DNA of 64,000 bases from Omphiscola glabra (Eukaryota > Mollusca > Gastropoda > Lymnaeidae). Where the stretch lies: positions 37,292,210 to 37,356,209 of the forward strand of contig OZ024794.1 in assembly GCA_964017045.1 (NCBI GenBank), read 5' to 3'. Shown piece after piece: positions 35,009 through 46,947 of this stretch. Numbering within the stretch: position 1 is the first letter of the stretch; the number at the start of each line of letters is the position of its first letter. The position numbers and the translations under genes were made by a program. Under the pieces are notes generated by a model. That model was not told the origin of the DNA. It did not search any database and saw only the letters and a list, made by a program, of their open reading frames with translations.

Positions 35009-36051
35009 CCATTATGTTTCATTTTGGTGATATTAGATCCCCCCCCCCCCCCAACTCTTGAAATGTCCCGGAAAAATGGCATAGGCTTACATTACTTACA
35101 ATGCATCTCAATTGGACCGGGATCATCACGGCTTAGCTGTCCTTTCCTGGTGCCACCCTGTTTGAATATTTGTCCCAGTTTCAATCTCAGTTTGGTAACA
35201 ATTAAAAGGCACTGTCTATGTTAGATAGTCGTACAAAATATTAAGATCATAACTTGGGGGGTCATCCATATAATACGTAAGCAGCTGGGAAGGGGGGGGG
35301 GGTTGTCCGTTTTGGAGCTTTTGCGTAGGGATGCCGGGAGGCGGGTGGTCTCGACTGAAAGTAATTAATTTTTTTTTTAAAATTATACAGTGATCATCCT
35401 GAATTTCTGACAATCCAAAAAAGCATGTTTACATCTCAAATGTTATAAATGGTCACGCAATGTTTTGTAGGAATTATCGTCATAAGGTTAGAATGTATTT
35501 TCACAAATGAACTCAAATTAGTAGTAGAGGAATTACCGTAATAATATTTAGACCACCGCATGTTCAACAAGCATTTGACGTAGATTTTGTTGGGCTACGC
35601 CAAGTGTTCCCAATCTTTTTAGATTCTCAACGCCTATGCCAAAAAAATTTAGGTTTTCACCAAACACCCTGTATTAAATTATAACAAGCACACTTCGAAA
35701 GAGTGAATAAATAAAATTACTGGTGAAATTTAACGTGGTTCAAACTCAAACTCAGATCAACAAACACAAGATGTATTTAAATAAGAATTAATTAACAAAA
35801 ATGATTACATCATTTAAAAAAACTATTAATTAACTTGAGGTTGTTTAAAAGGAAAAGCTGGCTTAAAAAAATAAAATAAGAATCAATTCTCATTACGCAT
35901 ATTCCCGCTAATATTACTTATAACTACAACAAACTGGGTAGTAAATGGGTGAAAGAAAAAGGAGTATTGGAAACATACGGGAACATTAAAAATCATAGTC
36001 GCCGCGGTTGGAACTAACAGCCCCTCGGCAGGTTCGGTTGTGCGGAAAACA
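35009..36051. other. Intergenic stretch after the Penelope-like element
   Basis: Low-complexity C-rich (35040-35053) and G-rich (35290-35305) tracts accompany GGTCATCCATATAATACGTA, a distant relative of the CRE-type transposon ends. A phrase near 35602 (AAGTGTTCCCAATC) resembles a hAT-type end without a partner. No gene seen. Confidence 0.35.
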
Positions 36052-36528
36052 GGGGCCATCCATAAATGACGTCACGCGTCTAAGGGGGGGGGGAGGGGGG
36101 GTCAGATTTTTGTGACGATGTGTGACGAGGGGGAGGGGAGGGACTCTCAAGCAATGTGACGTCACATGAAAAGTAGAATATTGTAGTAAAGAATTGCACT
36201 TAATAACCCTAAAATATTGACATTTTTAACATATTCTTTTATACAAAAATCATTATTTTATTTTTAAACTACTATCACTGAGACTGAGAGAATCAGTTCA
36301 GGTATGTGAGGTCCCAATAATGGCTCAGATGAGGTTACAAGACACCATGGAGGGAAATGGGGGTGTGGTTGCCATGCCAGTTGTGAGAATTTATGGCTAA
36401 ATGTGGACACAATAGTCATCCAGAGGAAGTGGAATTGAAATAATACAATGGTTGACCTTGGGGTGGGTGGGTGGTGGTAAATGCTCTAGGACAGGGGCCT
36501 GGGGGGTATCTTAGTACATGCTCTAGAG

Positions 36529-37415
36529 CAGGGATTCTTAACATTTTTTGCAGCCCTGCTGGCCCACTCCGTTTTAAACACCCCCCCCCCCCCAAACATA
36601 TAAATTATATTGTAATAAAATTAAAAATAACTCAACAATTTAGTCATCGCAGATTTATTTCTTTCATTAACTTTATAAGCAAGGGAAAAAAATTACAAAT
36701 AAAAGCAATGCGCCAACAAAATTCACAAGAAAGACAGTTACTGCTACTAATCAAAATGGATACAAACTTATTTTTTTTAAAAAGCAGCAACAGCTAGCAA
36801 TGGCAGCAATTACAACCAGTGGCGTAGCTAGGGTTGGTGTCACCCGGTCCAGTAAGCTAGTGGTGTCAACCCTCCACCCTCCACTTCCACGATGTAATTC
36901 TTCTTGTTAAACTTAGTCCACAGTATTGAAGGTCAGGAGGTAAATGTAGTTAAGAACTGTGACATGTACTTAGAATCGCTTATTGTTATTAGAATGTTAT
37001 CAAAGGATAGTTTTACTTCTCAGATTTTAGATAATTATAGCTTCCTGTCACATACAAAAGTTACCAAACACTTCATTCGGCGTTGAAACATGGTCAAAAC
37101 GGTGTGTTTCTGACCTAATAATAAGGTAACCTAACTGCTGACGCATCACCTTTGAAATTTTAATAAAAAACGAATCTTGTTTGGTTACATGGGTGGAAAA
37201 TGTACGTGCCATCTGTTATCCTTTTATGAATTTCGGTTAGACCGAGCATTGTGTGCTCTGTAAATACGCAATTTTTCAATTTGATGTCACCCCCACTGAG
37301 ATGGTGTCACCCCTGTGCGGTCCGCACCCCTCTGGCTACGCCACTGAATGCACTTTTCTAGTCTTCCGCACCTCAGGACTTGGGAGGTACTTTTACCACA
37401 GGATAAGAACCACTG
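36529..37415. mobile_element. hAT-like short element interrupted by another element
   Basis: Ends CAGGGATTCTTAAC and GATAAGAACCACTG are inverted repeats of hAT type. Flanks CTCTAGAG (36521-36528) and TTCTAGTG (37416-37423) agree at six of eight bases. It contains the 36817-37346 element and sits inside the 36052-37655 element. Confidence 0.6.
36817..37346. mobile_element. CAGTGGCGTAGC-type short element
   Basis: Starts CAGTGGCGTAGCTAGGGTTG and ends CCTCTGGCTACGCCACTG, giving inverted ends. Subterminal GGTGTCACCC and GGTGTCACCCCTGTGCGGTC phrases repeat at both ends. The 8-bp flanks match poorly (four of eight). No coding capacity. It is distinct in body from the 820-987 and 51700-51889 pair. 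Confidence 0.65.
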
Positions 37416-37655
37416 TTCTAGTGAAGTGTTTCTGACACAGGTGCAGTAATTTGATATCCACGGGAGGTGACTTTCTTAAGGGCTTGTAAAGGACAGTAGT
37501 GGACACAGGGATTTTTTATAGGGGGGGGGGGTGTAGAGATTTGTGACGTTATATTTTAGGGGGCGGGTCTAACTTTTTGTGACGATTTGTGACGATGGGG
37601 GGAGGGGGGGTCAAAAATCGGTCAAATTTGCGTGACGTCATTTATGGATGGCCCC

Positions 37656-38312
37656 AGACCGAAGAATTTGAGTGAACATAGTGCTACAGATACGTGAGAA
37701 AGCTATAAGCTATAGGAACTTGATGTGGTATTCTCTTGCACTGGATGAGTTTACTGATCCCTCACAACTTCTCGGTGTCATTTAGGCTTAGGATTTAAAG
37801 ATAACGGAAGAGTTGGCATCCGTTTGCAGCATGCATGGAACAACTTATGTATGTGAGCAATTTACATCTTCAAAAATAAAGTATGTGCATGAGGTCAACA
37901 CATCGTACGAGACAGATTGATGAACATTTGAAAACAATTCTTTTGTTTGGATGCGGCAATTCCAAACCAAACATTGATGATATCTTGAAAGCCAAATGTC
38001 TATTTCACAAATTTCACTAACTGCTTATACTTGTTCCGTTAGCCGTTAGATTCGAATATGTGCGCATTAGGTCTGATTGTAACTAACTTTTTGCTAACGT
38101 CGCCTTCTTTGCAAACTTTTCTAGATCGGTAATTAAATAAATTGGTTGTCTGCTTTTTTGCATTGAATTGCCCATGATTAACAGGGAATACTAAATTTAA
38201 ATTTTCGCAAGTATTATCCGGCCCGCGCTCGTCATTTTTTTCGTATTCCGTCCGCAATGAGGGGGGGGGGGGGTCCGGTGGCCCCTGATAACTAGTGGTG
38301 TAAATAAAATTA
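37656..38312. other. Intergenic stretch before the LINE
   Basis: No gene seen. A G run lies at about 38261-38273, and the probable LINE target site TAAATAAAATTA at 38301-38312. Confidence 0.35.
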
Positions 38313-40836
38313 CAACACTGGCACCAATTAGATCTCATAATCACAAGACGCACACAACTGTCCTCCTCACACGCAGCTACCATAGCGCAGACTGCGACGC
38401 AGATCATTCCTTAGTGGCTAGCAAGATAAGGTTACTGCCAAAGAAACTGTATCACACCAAAAACAAGGGCAAACCTCGCATAAGCACCTACTCCACCAAT
38501 AACCCAGAGAGAACGGAAGAATACAACCATAGACTACAAGAAGCTCTTGAACAAATGCCACCAATAGACACTATTGAGTCCAAGTGGTCTCATCTGCGGG
38601 ACACTATCTATAACTCGGCTATCACGGCATTTGGCAAGAGAGAACGCTAGCAGATTGGTTCGAGGCTCACTGGCAGGAAATGAAGCATGTCACTGATGCT
38701 AAAAGAAAGGCTCTCTTGGCTTATAAAGACACGCCTTGCCCAGCCACTCTACAAACTCTTAAAAGTGCCAAGAAAAACACCCAGCAGGCAGCTCGCCACT
38801 ACGCTAACACATATTGGCTCAATCTAAGCTCCAGCATACAGTCAGCTGCTGATAGAGGAGATGCTAAGGCTATGTACGAGAATATAAAACAAGCAACAGG
38901 GCCCCTGACCTCCAAGACTGCGACCTTAATGTCAAAAACAGGGGAACTTATTACTGATCGGGATAAACAACTCAAACGGTGGATTGAGCACTACTTGGAA
39001 CTATACGCAACAATGAACCATGTCTCAACCGCTGCCCTGGACGATATCCCAGACCTGCCGGTCATGGATGAGCTTGACACCCTACCCACCCTAGAAGAGG
39101 TAGGTAGAGCCATCGATTGTCTCGCCTGTGGGAAAGCCCCTGGCAATGATGGAATTCCACCAGAGGTTCTAAAATGTGGAAAGGAAGTTATATTACGGCC
39201 CTTGCACTATCTCCTTACTATGTGCTGGGAACAGGGACAGCTACCACAAGAGTTGAAAGATGCAAACATTGTTACATTGTACAAGAACAAAGGAGACAAG
39301 AGTGACTGCAACAACTATCGTGGAATCTTCCTTCTTAGCATAGTTGGAAACGCCTTCGCCCGAGTTGCATTAACACGCTTGCAGACCCTAGCATCGCGTG
39401 TACTCCCAGAATCGCAATGTGGCTTTCGAGCCGGTAGGTCAACCATAGACATGATCTTCTCTCTGCGCCAGTTGCATGAGAAATGCAGGGAACAACATAT
39501 GCCTCTATACATCGCGTTTGTCGACCTCACTAAAGCTTTTGATCTTGTCAGCAGAAGCGGCCTCTTCCAGATCCTAAAAAAAATAGGCTGCCCTGCACGT
39601 CTGCTTAACATCATCGAGCAGTTCCACTATAACATGCAGGGCACAGTATGCTATGATGGTGCCACCTCAGAAGCTTTTCCAGTAAGTAGTGGAGTAAAGC
39701 AAGGCTGTGTGCTAGCTCCTACTTTATTTGCAATCTTCTTCTCCATCTTACTCCAGTATGCCTTCAAGAACAACAGCGATGGGATATACATTCACACTAG
39801 AGCAGACGGGAGATTGTTCAACATTGCGCGCCTTAGAGCTAATACCAAAATAAGAAAGGTCATGCTACGTGAGCTCTTATTTGCAGATGACGCCGCTTTA
39901 GTATCTCACTCAGCAGACGGCCTGCAGAGCCTTGTATCCAGTTTATCCGCTGCCTGCAAAGAGTTTGGCATGATCATCAGCTTTATGGCTCAGGACGCTG
40001 ACTCTCCCCCCACTATCTCCATCGACGACTGCGACTTGGATGCTGTTGACAGATTCACATATCTAGGGTCGAACATTTCGAGCACCCTCTCAATGGAGGA
40101 TGAGATAAGTGGTAGGATAGGGAAGGCCGCAACTGTCATGGCGAGACTGAAGAAAAGAGTCTGGTCCAATGCCAAGCTCACAACAAGAACTAAGCTGCAG
40201 GTATACCAGGCCTGCGTACTGAGCACACTCCTCTATGGATGTGAGTCTTGGACCACATACAACAGGCACGAAAAAAGGCTCAATGGCTTCCACCTCAGAT
40301 GCCTGCGCCGCATCCTTGACATCAAATGACAGGAAAAAGTCCCCAACACGGATGTCCTGTCTCAAACAAATATGTGCAGCGTCCCAGCCCTTTTAATCCA
40401 AAGATGCCTCCGCTGGCTTGGGCACGTTAAGCGAATGCAACCTGGTCGCATACCTAAGGTCGTGCTGTACAGCGAGCTGGCGACAGGGAAAAGGTCAGTT
40501 GGACGGCCTCGTCTCAGATACATAGACATTTGCAAAAGAGATATGAAGGCGGCTAACATCAACATCTCAAATTGGGAGGACCTGGCGGAGGATCGATCCA
40601 CATGGCGGGGAATCGTGAAGGAGGGATCACTACGTGCCGAGGAGCTCTACAGGGCGGAAGCAGCTGTGAAGAGAGCGCGGAGAAGGGCAAGAAAGCACTA
40701 CTCCACCGCATTCGTGTGCGGGACATGCACAAGAGACTGCCATTCAAGATCGGTCTCATTAGCCACACCAAGAGCTGCAACCAGACAAGATAATCTATCG
40801 TCTCTCGTAGATGGAAAGATACCATACATTCATACA
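38313..40836 (+). mobile_element. 5'-truncated LINE (non-LTR retrotransposon) with target duplication
   Basis: Coding homology begins exactly where the left copy of the duplicated target ends: TAAATAAAATTA at 38301-38312 against TAAATAAAAATTA at 40837-40849, one base different in length. The element starts in the endonuclease C-terminus and ends in a short ATACATTCATACATA tail. The truncated 5' end, tail and duplication are the hallmarks of target-primed reverse transcription. It stops 14 bases short of the tRNA-Asp gene. The protein style (FADDAAL, LYGCESW, CLRWLGH) suggests an APE-type LINE; the clade is uncertain. Confidence 0.88.
38313..40836 (+). pseudogene. LINE ORF2: endonuclease tail, reverse transcriptase and C-terminal domain
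   Basis: In order: endonuclease end (QHWHQLDLIITRR, then ADCDADHSLVASK in another frame), connector (38414-38650), reverse transcriptase (38680-40326) and C-terminal region (40330-40836). Reverse-transcriptase motifs visible are GKAPGNDGIPPEVLK, NNYRGIFLLS, FRAGRSTIDMIF, FVDLTKAFD, SGVKQGCVLAPTLF and the catalytic FADDAAL, followed by TYLGSNIS. Damage is light: a frameshift near 38355-38365, another near 38642-38650, and an in-frame TGA at 40327-40329 at a site where relatives carry tryptophan. The same frame resumes with CLRWLGHVKRM, GKRSVGRPRLRY and CKRDMKAANI. The insertion is therefore young. Confidence 0.9.
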
Positions 40837-40852
40837 TAAATAAAAATTATAT

Positions 40853-40857
40853 AAAAA
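40853..40857 (-). terminator. Pol III terminator of tRNA-Asp
   Basis: Five consecutive T residues on the - strand six bases after the tRNA 3' end, the normal RNA polymerase III stop signal. A second T run follows at 40842-40846, in the duplicated LINE target. Confidence 0.75.
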
Positions 40858-40863
40858 TTTGTA

Positions 40864-40935
40864 CTCCCCGGCGGGGAATCGAACCCCGGTCTCCCGCGTG
40901 ACAGGCGGGGATACTTACCACTATACTACCGAGGA
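40864..40935 (-). tRNA. tRNA-Asp (GTC)
   Basis: The - strand gives a 72-base intron-less cloverleaf. The acceptor stem TCCTCGG pairs with CCGGGGA plus discriminator G. The anticodon arm CCCGC-CTGTCAC-GCGGG holds GTC. The T arm CGGGG-TTCGATT-CCCCG contains the B box GGTTCGATTCC, and the A box is within TAGTATAGTGGTAAGTATC. The usual animal tRNA-Asp has T:A at the seventh acceptor pair. Here both bases have changed to G:C, so pairing is kept, which argues for a working gene. The terminator T run follows at once. Confidence 0.97.
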
Positions 40936-41615
40936 CACAATGCATATTTAAAAAATATATATATATATATTTTATAAATTTATAAAACTTTGATTCGTTT
41001 GATTATTTTATATCTTGTATATCCTTCTTTTTATTATTCATTTAGAAGTATATAGACTGGTCTATTGGTACAATTACAATTTGTAGGGTTTCAATTGATA
41101 TATGTGCAAATTAGCTATAAGCCTTTTCTGGATTTTAGATTACTTTTACTTTTGTTAAATAAAGGAAACCTTTTGCGATCCTACAAAGCTACCAGATCTT
41201 GGGAAAGTTCCCCAGATATATCAAGTTCAAGCTTCCCCCCACCCCCACCTTTTTTTATTTTTTTTTCAGAAAGAACTGCACAACAATAAAGCGAAAATAT
41301 ATTTTATTTTAATTTTTTTTTAAACTACTAAATTGTTATTTTTAGAACTGGTTATAAAATTAGTGAAATGGTTTCATCAATTAAATATAGATAACTTCTA
41401 TATATTTAAGGCTAATCTATAAACAACATCCCGTTTTTTTTTTGTTGTTTTTTTCCAAAAATAGAATGTTGCTATTTTTAAAAAAAATATTTTGTTAAGC
41501 TACTGCCACACTACTCACTTGATATCAGAAAAATGAAAACTGCTTTCAACCAACCGCCAGCAACACTAACGCATATAACGAAGCTCCATTCCATGTGTGA
41601 TATTTGTTTTATGGG
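40936..41615. other. Non-coding stretch
   Basis: AT-rich sequence with an AT dinucleotide run (40950-40970) and a T-rich tract near 41435-41455. No gene or repeat recognised. Confidence 0.4.
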
Positions 41616-44459
41616 CAGTGTTTCTTTCAGACAGTTTTTTCCCGGTGGGGGCATTTCAGATTAGGGGGGATGGCAGTGCCAGTGGCATGAGGTGTATATA
41701 AGGGTGGCTGATGGGACATACGTCCGAGGCGCAAAGCGGGGGGGGGGGTGAGGGGTTGAATGGGCTTTGATGGTATTTAAATTAATTTAATAGTTGAAAA
41801 TAATGGGTTTCAGAGTTGAGGAAGGGGGCGTAAAAATGAATCTTGTCCCCTGACGCCAAACACTCTAGATACGCCCGTAATAGTGGTGTCGAAATAGGGC
41901 GGATGGGGTAATCCACTCTGGTGTCACTTTTTCTTTATATGCAGATGTGGCATTTTCGGTCAACTGCAGATTTTGTATCATGAAAGGGAGGGCGACAAAA
42001 ATGTGTAAACGCCCATGGCGGCACTAATAGCAGCTATGCCAATAGGCAGTGTATCTATCGATACCAAAATCGGCGATCATATTCATCAGGAAGAAGGGCG
42101 GAAAACGAGGGCGCCGATGAAGCTTGATAGGTGGGGGGGGGGGGCTGAGGAGTCTGCTCCCCAATTTTTTTTCTTCATTATTTCAAAATAAAGAGGTGCA
42201 TTTTTTGTATATTTGAATTCGATGTTTCTATTTTACTTTTTAACTGGGAAGTACATAGTTAAGGTTTTTTTTTTTTGGGAGGCACTGTGGCACCCAGGCC
42301 CAGTGCCATGCATAAACTGAATTCACTCCGGTTGTGCTGTTCGCCAGGGTAATCATTTGGCACAAGGTTATAATCAACGCCCATACTGTACCATTGATCA
42401 GCGTGAGGGATGGGTGTAGAATTTAGTGTGGTAAAGACAGTCGGGCAAACTCAAAATGCAGGTGAGCATTTGTGGAATTTGTTGTTTCTTTCAGATAACT
42501 TTGAGGTGGCATCAGTGCCGGCCCAAGGCGGTTCGATGCGTGATCATTACACCAATTTTCTTTCTGAACTCTTCCCATAATTTTCCAAAGGGTGACTATT
42601 GCCTATTTTCACCCAACCTAAAAATGTCTAGCGCCGGCACTGAGTAACATTTCAAACTTTCGGGTGGGAAGTGACAAAATTAGCCATAATAATGATCAAA
42701 GACATTTTTGATTCCGCACCAGTGGGACGTAAACTAAATTCATTCTAGTTCTGTCACCCTTGAGGGTAAGCTTTTGCCTTAAATATTCTCGCCCCTCAAA
42801 TCTTTATAGTACCCAGAAAATGTTTGATAAATTCAAAATACAAGAATGCTTTTAATCACATATCCGAATTGAGTTTTGAAACATTCTACACTTTATTGGA
42901 AAGCAACGGAAGAGATCCTAGTTTAAAAATGGAGGTTTCACTTTATTTTAGAGCCGTCGTGTGCAGGTTTAAAAATGTGATGAGGATATTTTCTTAATCG
43001 TTATCTTTCAGTGCAAGGTTTGAAAAAGGGGGGGGGGGCAAAACAGAAAAAAAACTGCTTGTATTTTGCATTAAATTTTTAAAAATATCTTAAAATAGTA
43101 ATGTGGTTTTTATTTTTTAGTTAAAATTATTTTTGGGGATAGTTACATAAATAATAAATGAATTCTCAACAACAACAAAAATTCAATTGAAAGGGCTTAA
43201 TCCCTAAAACACACTGCAAACATCATTTTATTTACCGAACACAAATGGAAAAAAAAAAAATTACTTATAATAATTAGACCACTTTTCTAAATATTTCCGA
43301 ATTTTACTAGAGTCAAATAGAAGAAAAAAACTGTTTATTAGAGAGGTGTATACATTTTCATGGGTTTGAAAACTGATCATTTTTTATAAATAGTATATGA
43401 ACGGCATAACTACTTTAGGAAGACATGAATTGTTTGCAAAAGACATTTTATATTTACTAAAGTGTGAACGTAAGCAAATAAAGTCTACTTCTTCCAAAAT
43501 ACAGTAGATTGAAATTTTTATGTGTAATTTCAAATTACTATAACTTTCTTCAGATAAATTCCAAATTTAACACTAAATCAACAGAATCTATTTTAAATTG
43601 ACGATTTAGGAATAATATTTTTTTTCTTAAACTAGTAGCAAAAATAGAATTGGCATGATAATCGAAATGTTAGTTCACAGAAACTTCTTTCTTAGCTTTC
43701 TACTGGATTCTCATCTAAATAATATTAATAATATAAAAAAATGAGTGCAAATAGATGGGGCTGTTTGTTTATTATTATGATATTAAATTTTAAAAATAGA
43801 AAAGCAGTTGGGAAGTTAATAATAATAAATATATACTAAGTATTTATTTTAAAATTCTGTTCTTCAGGAAACTTTGTAACAAAGTAGCACATTTAAAGAA
43901 AACAAAAATACTTTCGATTTAATAATAATTGATGAAACGTGCACTATTTCTATGCGCCCTTTCAATTCTAAATTAATTTAGAAAAAAAAAAGCTACAATT
44001 TATAATTAACACCCTCTCTACTTTAAAAGTCATGCCTTTACGAGGAACTATAATTTTAAAACAGATTGCACATGTTTGATACTCGACTAACTATTTTTAA
44101 AATTGTAGACCTTTATATGTATGTAAATGCATTTTAATACTGTGAAGTTGCAAAAAATAAATCAATGAAAATTGCGATATATGTGAACAACAAGAAAAAT
44201 AATGGGAGCGGCCTTGAAGCTATTTATAACCGAATACTCTAACAAGATTATCCTTAAACATACATATCATCAAAGATATCGAGCCTAGCAATATTTATAG
44301 ACTCTACAAATTGTAATCGGTTAATTAAAACAAAAATATATTTTCGTTACATTGTTGTACACATTTTGCTCGGGGGGGGGGGGGAGGACTTGATTTCCCC
44401 CCACCCCCGGGGGAGAGGGTGGGATTGCCCTCCTGGAGAGATGGCTGAAAGAAACCCTG
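41616..44459. mobile_element. hAT-like element, 2.84 kb, without transposase
   Basis: Ends CAGTGTTTCTTTCAG and, inverted, CAGGGTTTCTTTCAG match at 14 of 15 bases. Flanks TTTATGGG (41608-41615) and TTTATGGA (44460-44467) form an 8-bp target duplication with one mismatch. G-rich tracts lie inside both ends. No transposase frame is visible in the AT-rich interior, which also hosts a smaller element at 42513-42642. Confidence 0.8.
42513..42642. mobile_element. 130-bp hAT-type MITE nested in the 2.84-kb element
   Basis: Ends CAGTGCCGGCCC and GCGCCGGCACTG are inverted repeats. Flanks GGTGGCAT and AGTAACAT agree at five of eight positions, the differences being transitions. No coding capacity. Confidence 0.65.
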
Positions 44460-44467
44460 TTTATGGA

Positions 44468-45303
44468 TTAAGTCAGCGGACAATGGTTCTCAACCCATGA
44501 GTCAAGACCTTCTCTGGGGTCGCCTGACAAAATATCTGGGGTTGCTTGACAATTTCAGATATTTGAGAAAGTTTTTTATGTGTGAAATCTGATTTTTACA
44601 ATCATTTTCTCATTTGAATTTTCATTTTAAAATTTAAATATTATTTTTAGTGATTGGACTATTTTCTTATTGTTACTACTCTCTGGCTACACTACAGCTA
44701 CACAAAATAAAATTAAAGCTATGATTCATTTGGTAAAAGTCGACAGCTAATTTAATATAAATATTTTGAATGTTTCTTTTATTTCGTTTAAAATCACAAG
44801 ATGTATGGTGTCACAAATGACTGGTGCGGGGGTACAGGACAGAGCTCCATTGTTAAAGTAACTTATAGGATGGACGGAAATTCCCGTTAGTTTTGGGAGA
44901 GAATTGTTGAGGGGTCGAGGTTAAAATAAATAGATTGTCGCATCTTTGAGATAGAGGGATAGTTTCTTTCCAAGACTTCGCATGATAATTTTAGCATTCC
45001 TGGACCACCTAAGGAGGTATAGAATGGTATATAAGACAGAACTCTTCCTGACATGGGAGGTTCGTTGAGTTGAAAGTAGATAGAGAGAAAGGAGCTAAGA
45101 GAGCAGTTGTTGGGGAATAGTTGCAAGTGGGACCAGGAGACGATAGTTGACTAGTGGAACATAGGAATAGTTGAGCCGAAGCAGTGAACAGTCTCAGTTT
45201 TAGATATTCATATAGGTAGATGACAGGTATTGAAGACTTCAGAAGAGCTTTTGATATTTTAGAAATAAATGTGTAACAAAGTGGTGTTGATATGGTGACT
45301 GGA
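44468..45303. other. Non-coding stretch with one hAT-type end
   Basis: Starts near CAATGGTTCTCAACCCATGA (44485 onward), which resembles the CAGnGGTTCTCAACC end of hAT short elements; no partner end was found. The overlapping - strand open frames at 44887-45329 have no recognisable family. Confidence 0.35.
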
Positions 45304-45903
45304 GGGTGGTGTGTGTGTGTGTGACACACTTTTTAAAACCCCGTTCGCAGCGCCAATAACTGTAGTAGTGTGATAAGTGGTAATGATACTGATGGCTGAC
45401 AGTCTTACTAAAACAAACTAAGAAAAGGCAGGTCTTGAGGACTTTTATTTATTTGACAACTAATCGAAGAAACGCCAAAGAAAAGGTAAAGGAAAGGAAA
45501 GGGACAATACCTGCAAAGAAACAAATAATACAGGTTAACAATGTCCTGACTAACATTAACATTGAATAACACAGCTAATAAATAAGCATATTAACTAACC
45601 CTGCTAATACAGGGTGTGACAAAATATACTTAACTAAAAATAGAGTATGCGTACATGGTAAACAATTTGAAATTAAAGTTATATTGTTTTAATAATGTTT
45701 AATGACAAAAGTAATTACGTGTGAGTGTTTAAATTGTAGCACGTATACTGTCTTTTAACAGCAACGAAATGTCTAATTGTATTAATACAGCTGGTAATAG
45801 TCTCCTAACACGTGCACCATTTTCTATTTGAGAATATAGCACAAGGGTGCGGAGGTAGTCTACTACACCTGTTGTACGTATATTCGCTGGTCGTATACTG
45901 TTG
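45304..45903 (+). repeat. Family A repeat, copy A2, left half
   Basis: Begins with a GTGTGTGTGACACACT box, includes GATGGCTGACAGTCTTACTA, and follows A1 until TCGTATACTGTTG, where a transposon is inserted. The other half resumes at 52248. Confidence 0.85.
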
Positions 45904-45928
45904 GGCACTCCTCAGAACGGCGGTCCCA

Positions 45929-46947
45929 AATTCAAAATATAATGTTTCTAGAAAAATAAAATTTTTAATTCATTTTTACCTCATGGAACTTCATTAAAAT
46001 TATTTTTAAAAGTAAAATAACATCTTTTTGGTGGAATACAACAACAATTTAACAAATTTTACGAAATCAAAAACATTACATTTTAGTGAATCTTTTGTCT
46101 TTTACGGCGCCATTGTGGTAAATATAGGAGAACTCTTCTTTCCTTAAAGATATCTTATAAAAAGTTGCCCAATTGGATGTATCTAGCTATTATCTAGATT
46201 AAAATAAATATGTTGTATTTATTTTATTACTTTAATTATGTCTAGATGTCTGATATTTCTTTCTAAATAAGTGGTGGGTTTACAATTTTAAATATTTAGG
46301 TAGCTCTCACATATTTAAAGTATCTTTTATCGGTTTATTATTGTGAAATAAGGTCTTGTTTCACTAATAAAATCGGATATTCTTCACAATAATTAGGACG
46401 TTTATTTAATTTCTGCCTGGGGGTAAATAGCAGAAGGTTGCTTTAACTATATAATAGGTGCCCTATTTTCTTCGCTCATAATTAGTTGTACCAGGAACAA
46501 TATAAGTTTCTTTTTTTAAATGATAATGATTATGACAAAGCTCCAGTGTTTTTCTACTTTTTTATGATGCAGCGGTTCTCAACCTGTGAGTGATGAACCT
46601 TTGGGGGTCGAATGACCCTAACTCATATATATAAATCTGCAGGAATCATTAACTATGAATGAGTATTAATAAAAATCAATTTATAAGAACAAACGAATTA
46701 TTTCAGCAAGGCAAGTTCACGCAAATGAAGCAGTTTTTTTTTTAAATCGTAAAGATTAAGAAGCAAGGTATCTAGTATCTACATAAAATTTATAACACAT
46801 AACACTTGAAAATTATTTATGATGGCATCCCCCTCATCAAGCATATTAATTCATTTTTTGAGTTGAGGGCAAATCTTTAAAAACATGATGAAAATAATAT
46901 CAATGACATAGCAAGTAGCATAATGGACATGCTTTTCACTACTTGCT
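45929..46947. other. Left interior of the 6.3-kb transposon
   Basis: AT-rich non-coding DNA. CAGCGGTTCTCAACCTGTGA at about 46571 is a typical hAT-type end but has no visible partner. Confidence 0.4.

Larger units (their letters stand above)
36052..37655. mobile_element. DNA element with 26-bp inverted ends carrying CRE palindromes
   Basis: Left end GGGGCCATCCATAAATGACG (first 20 of 26 matching bases) and its exact inverse at the right end, 37630-37655. The palindrome TGACGTCA sits in both ends (36067-36074, 37633-37640) and again at 36157-36164. G-rich tracts with TTTTGTGACGATGTGTGACGA lie inside. Two other elements are nested within (36529-37415, 36817-37346). No transposase is visible. The two ends could alternatively be two separate truncated short copies. 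Confidence 0.65.
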
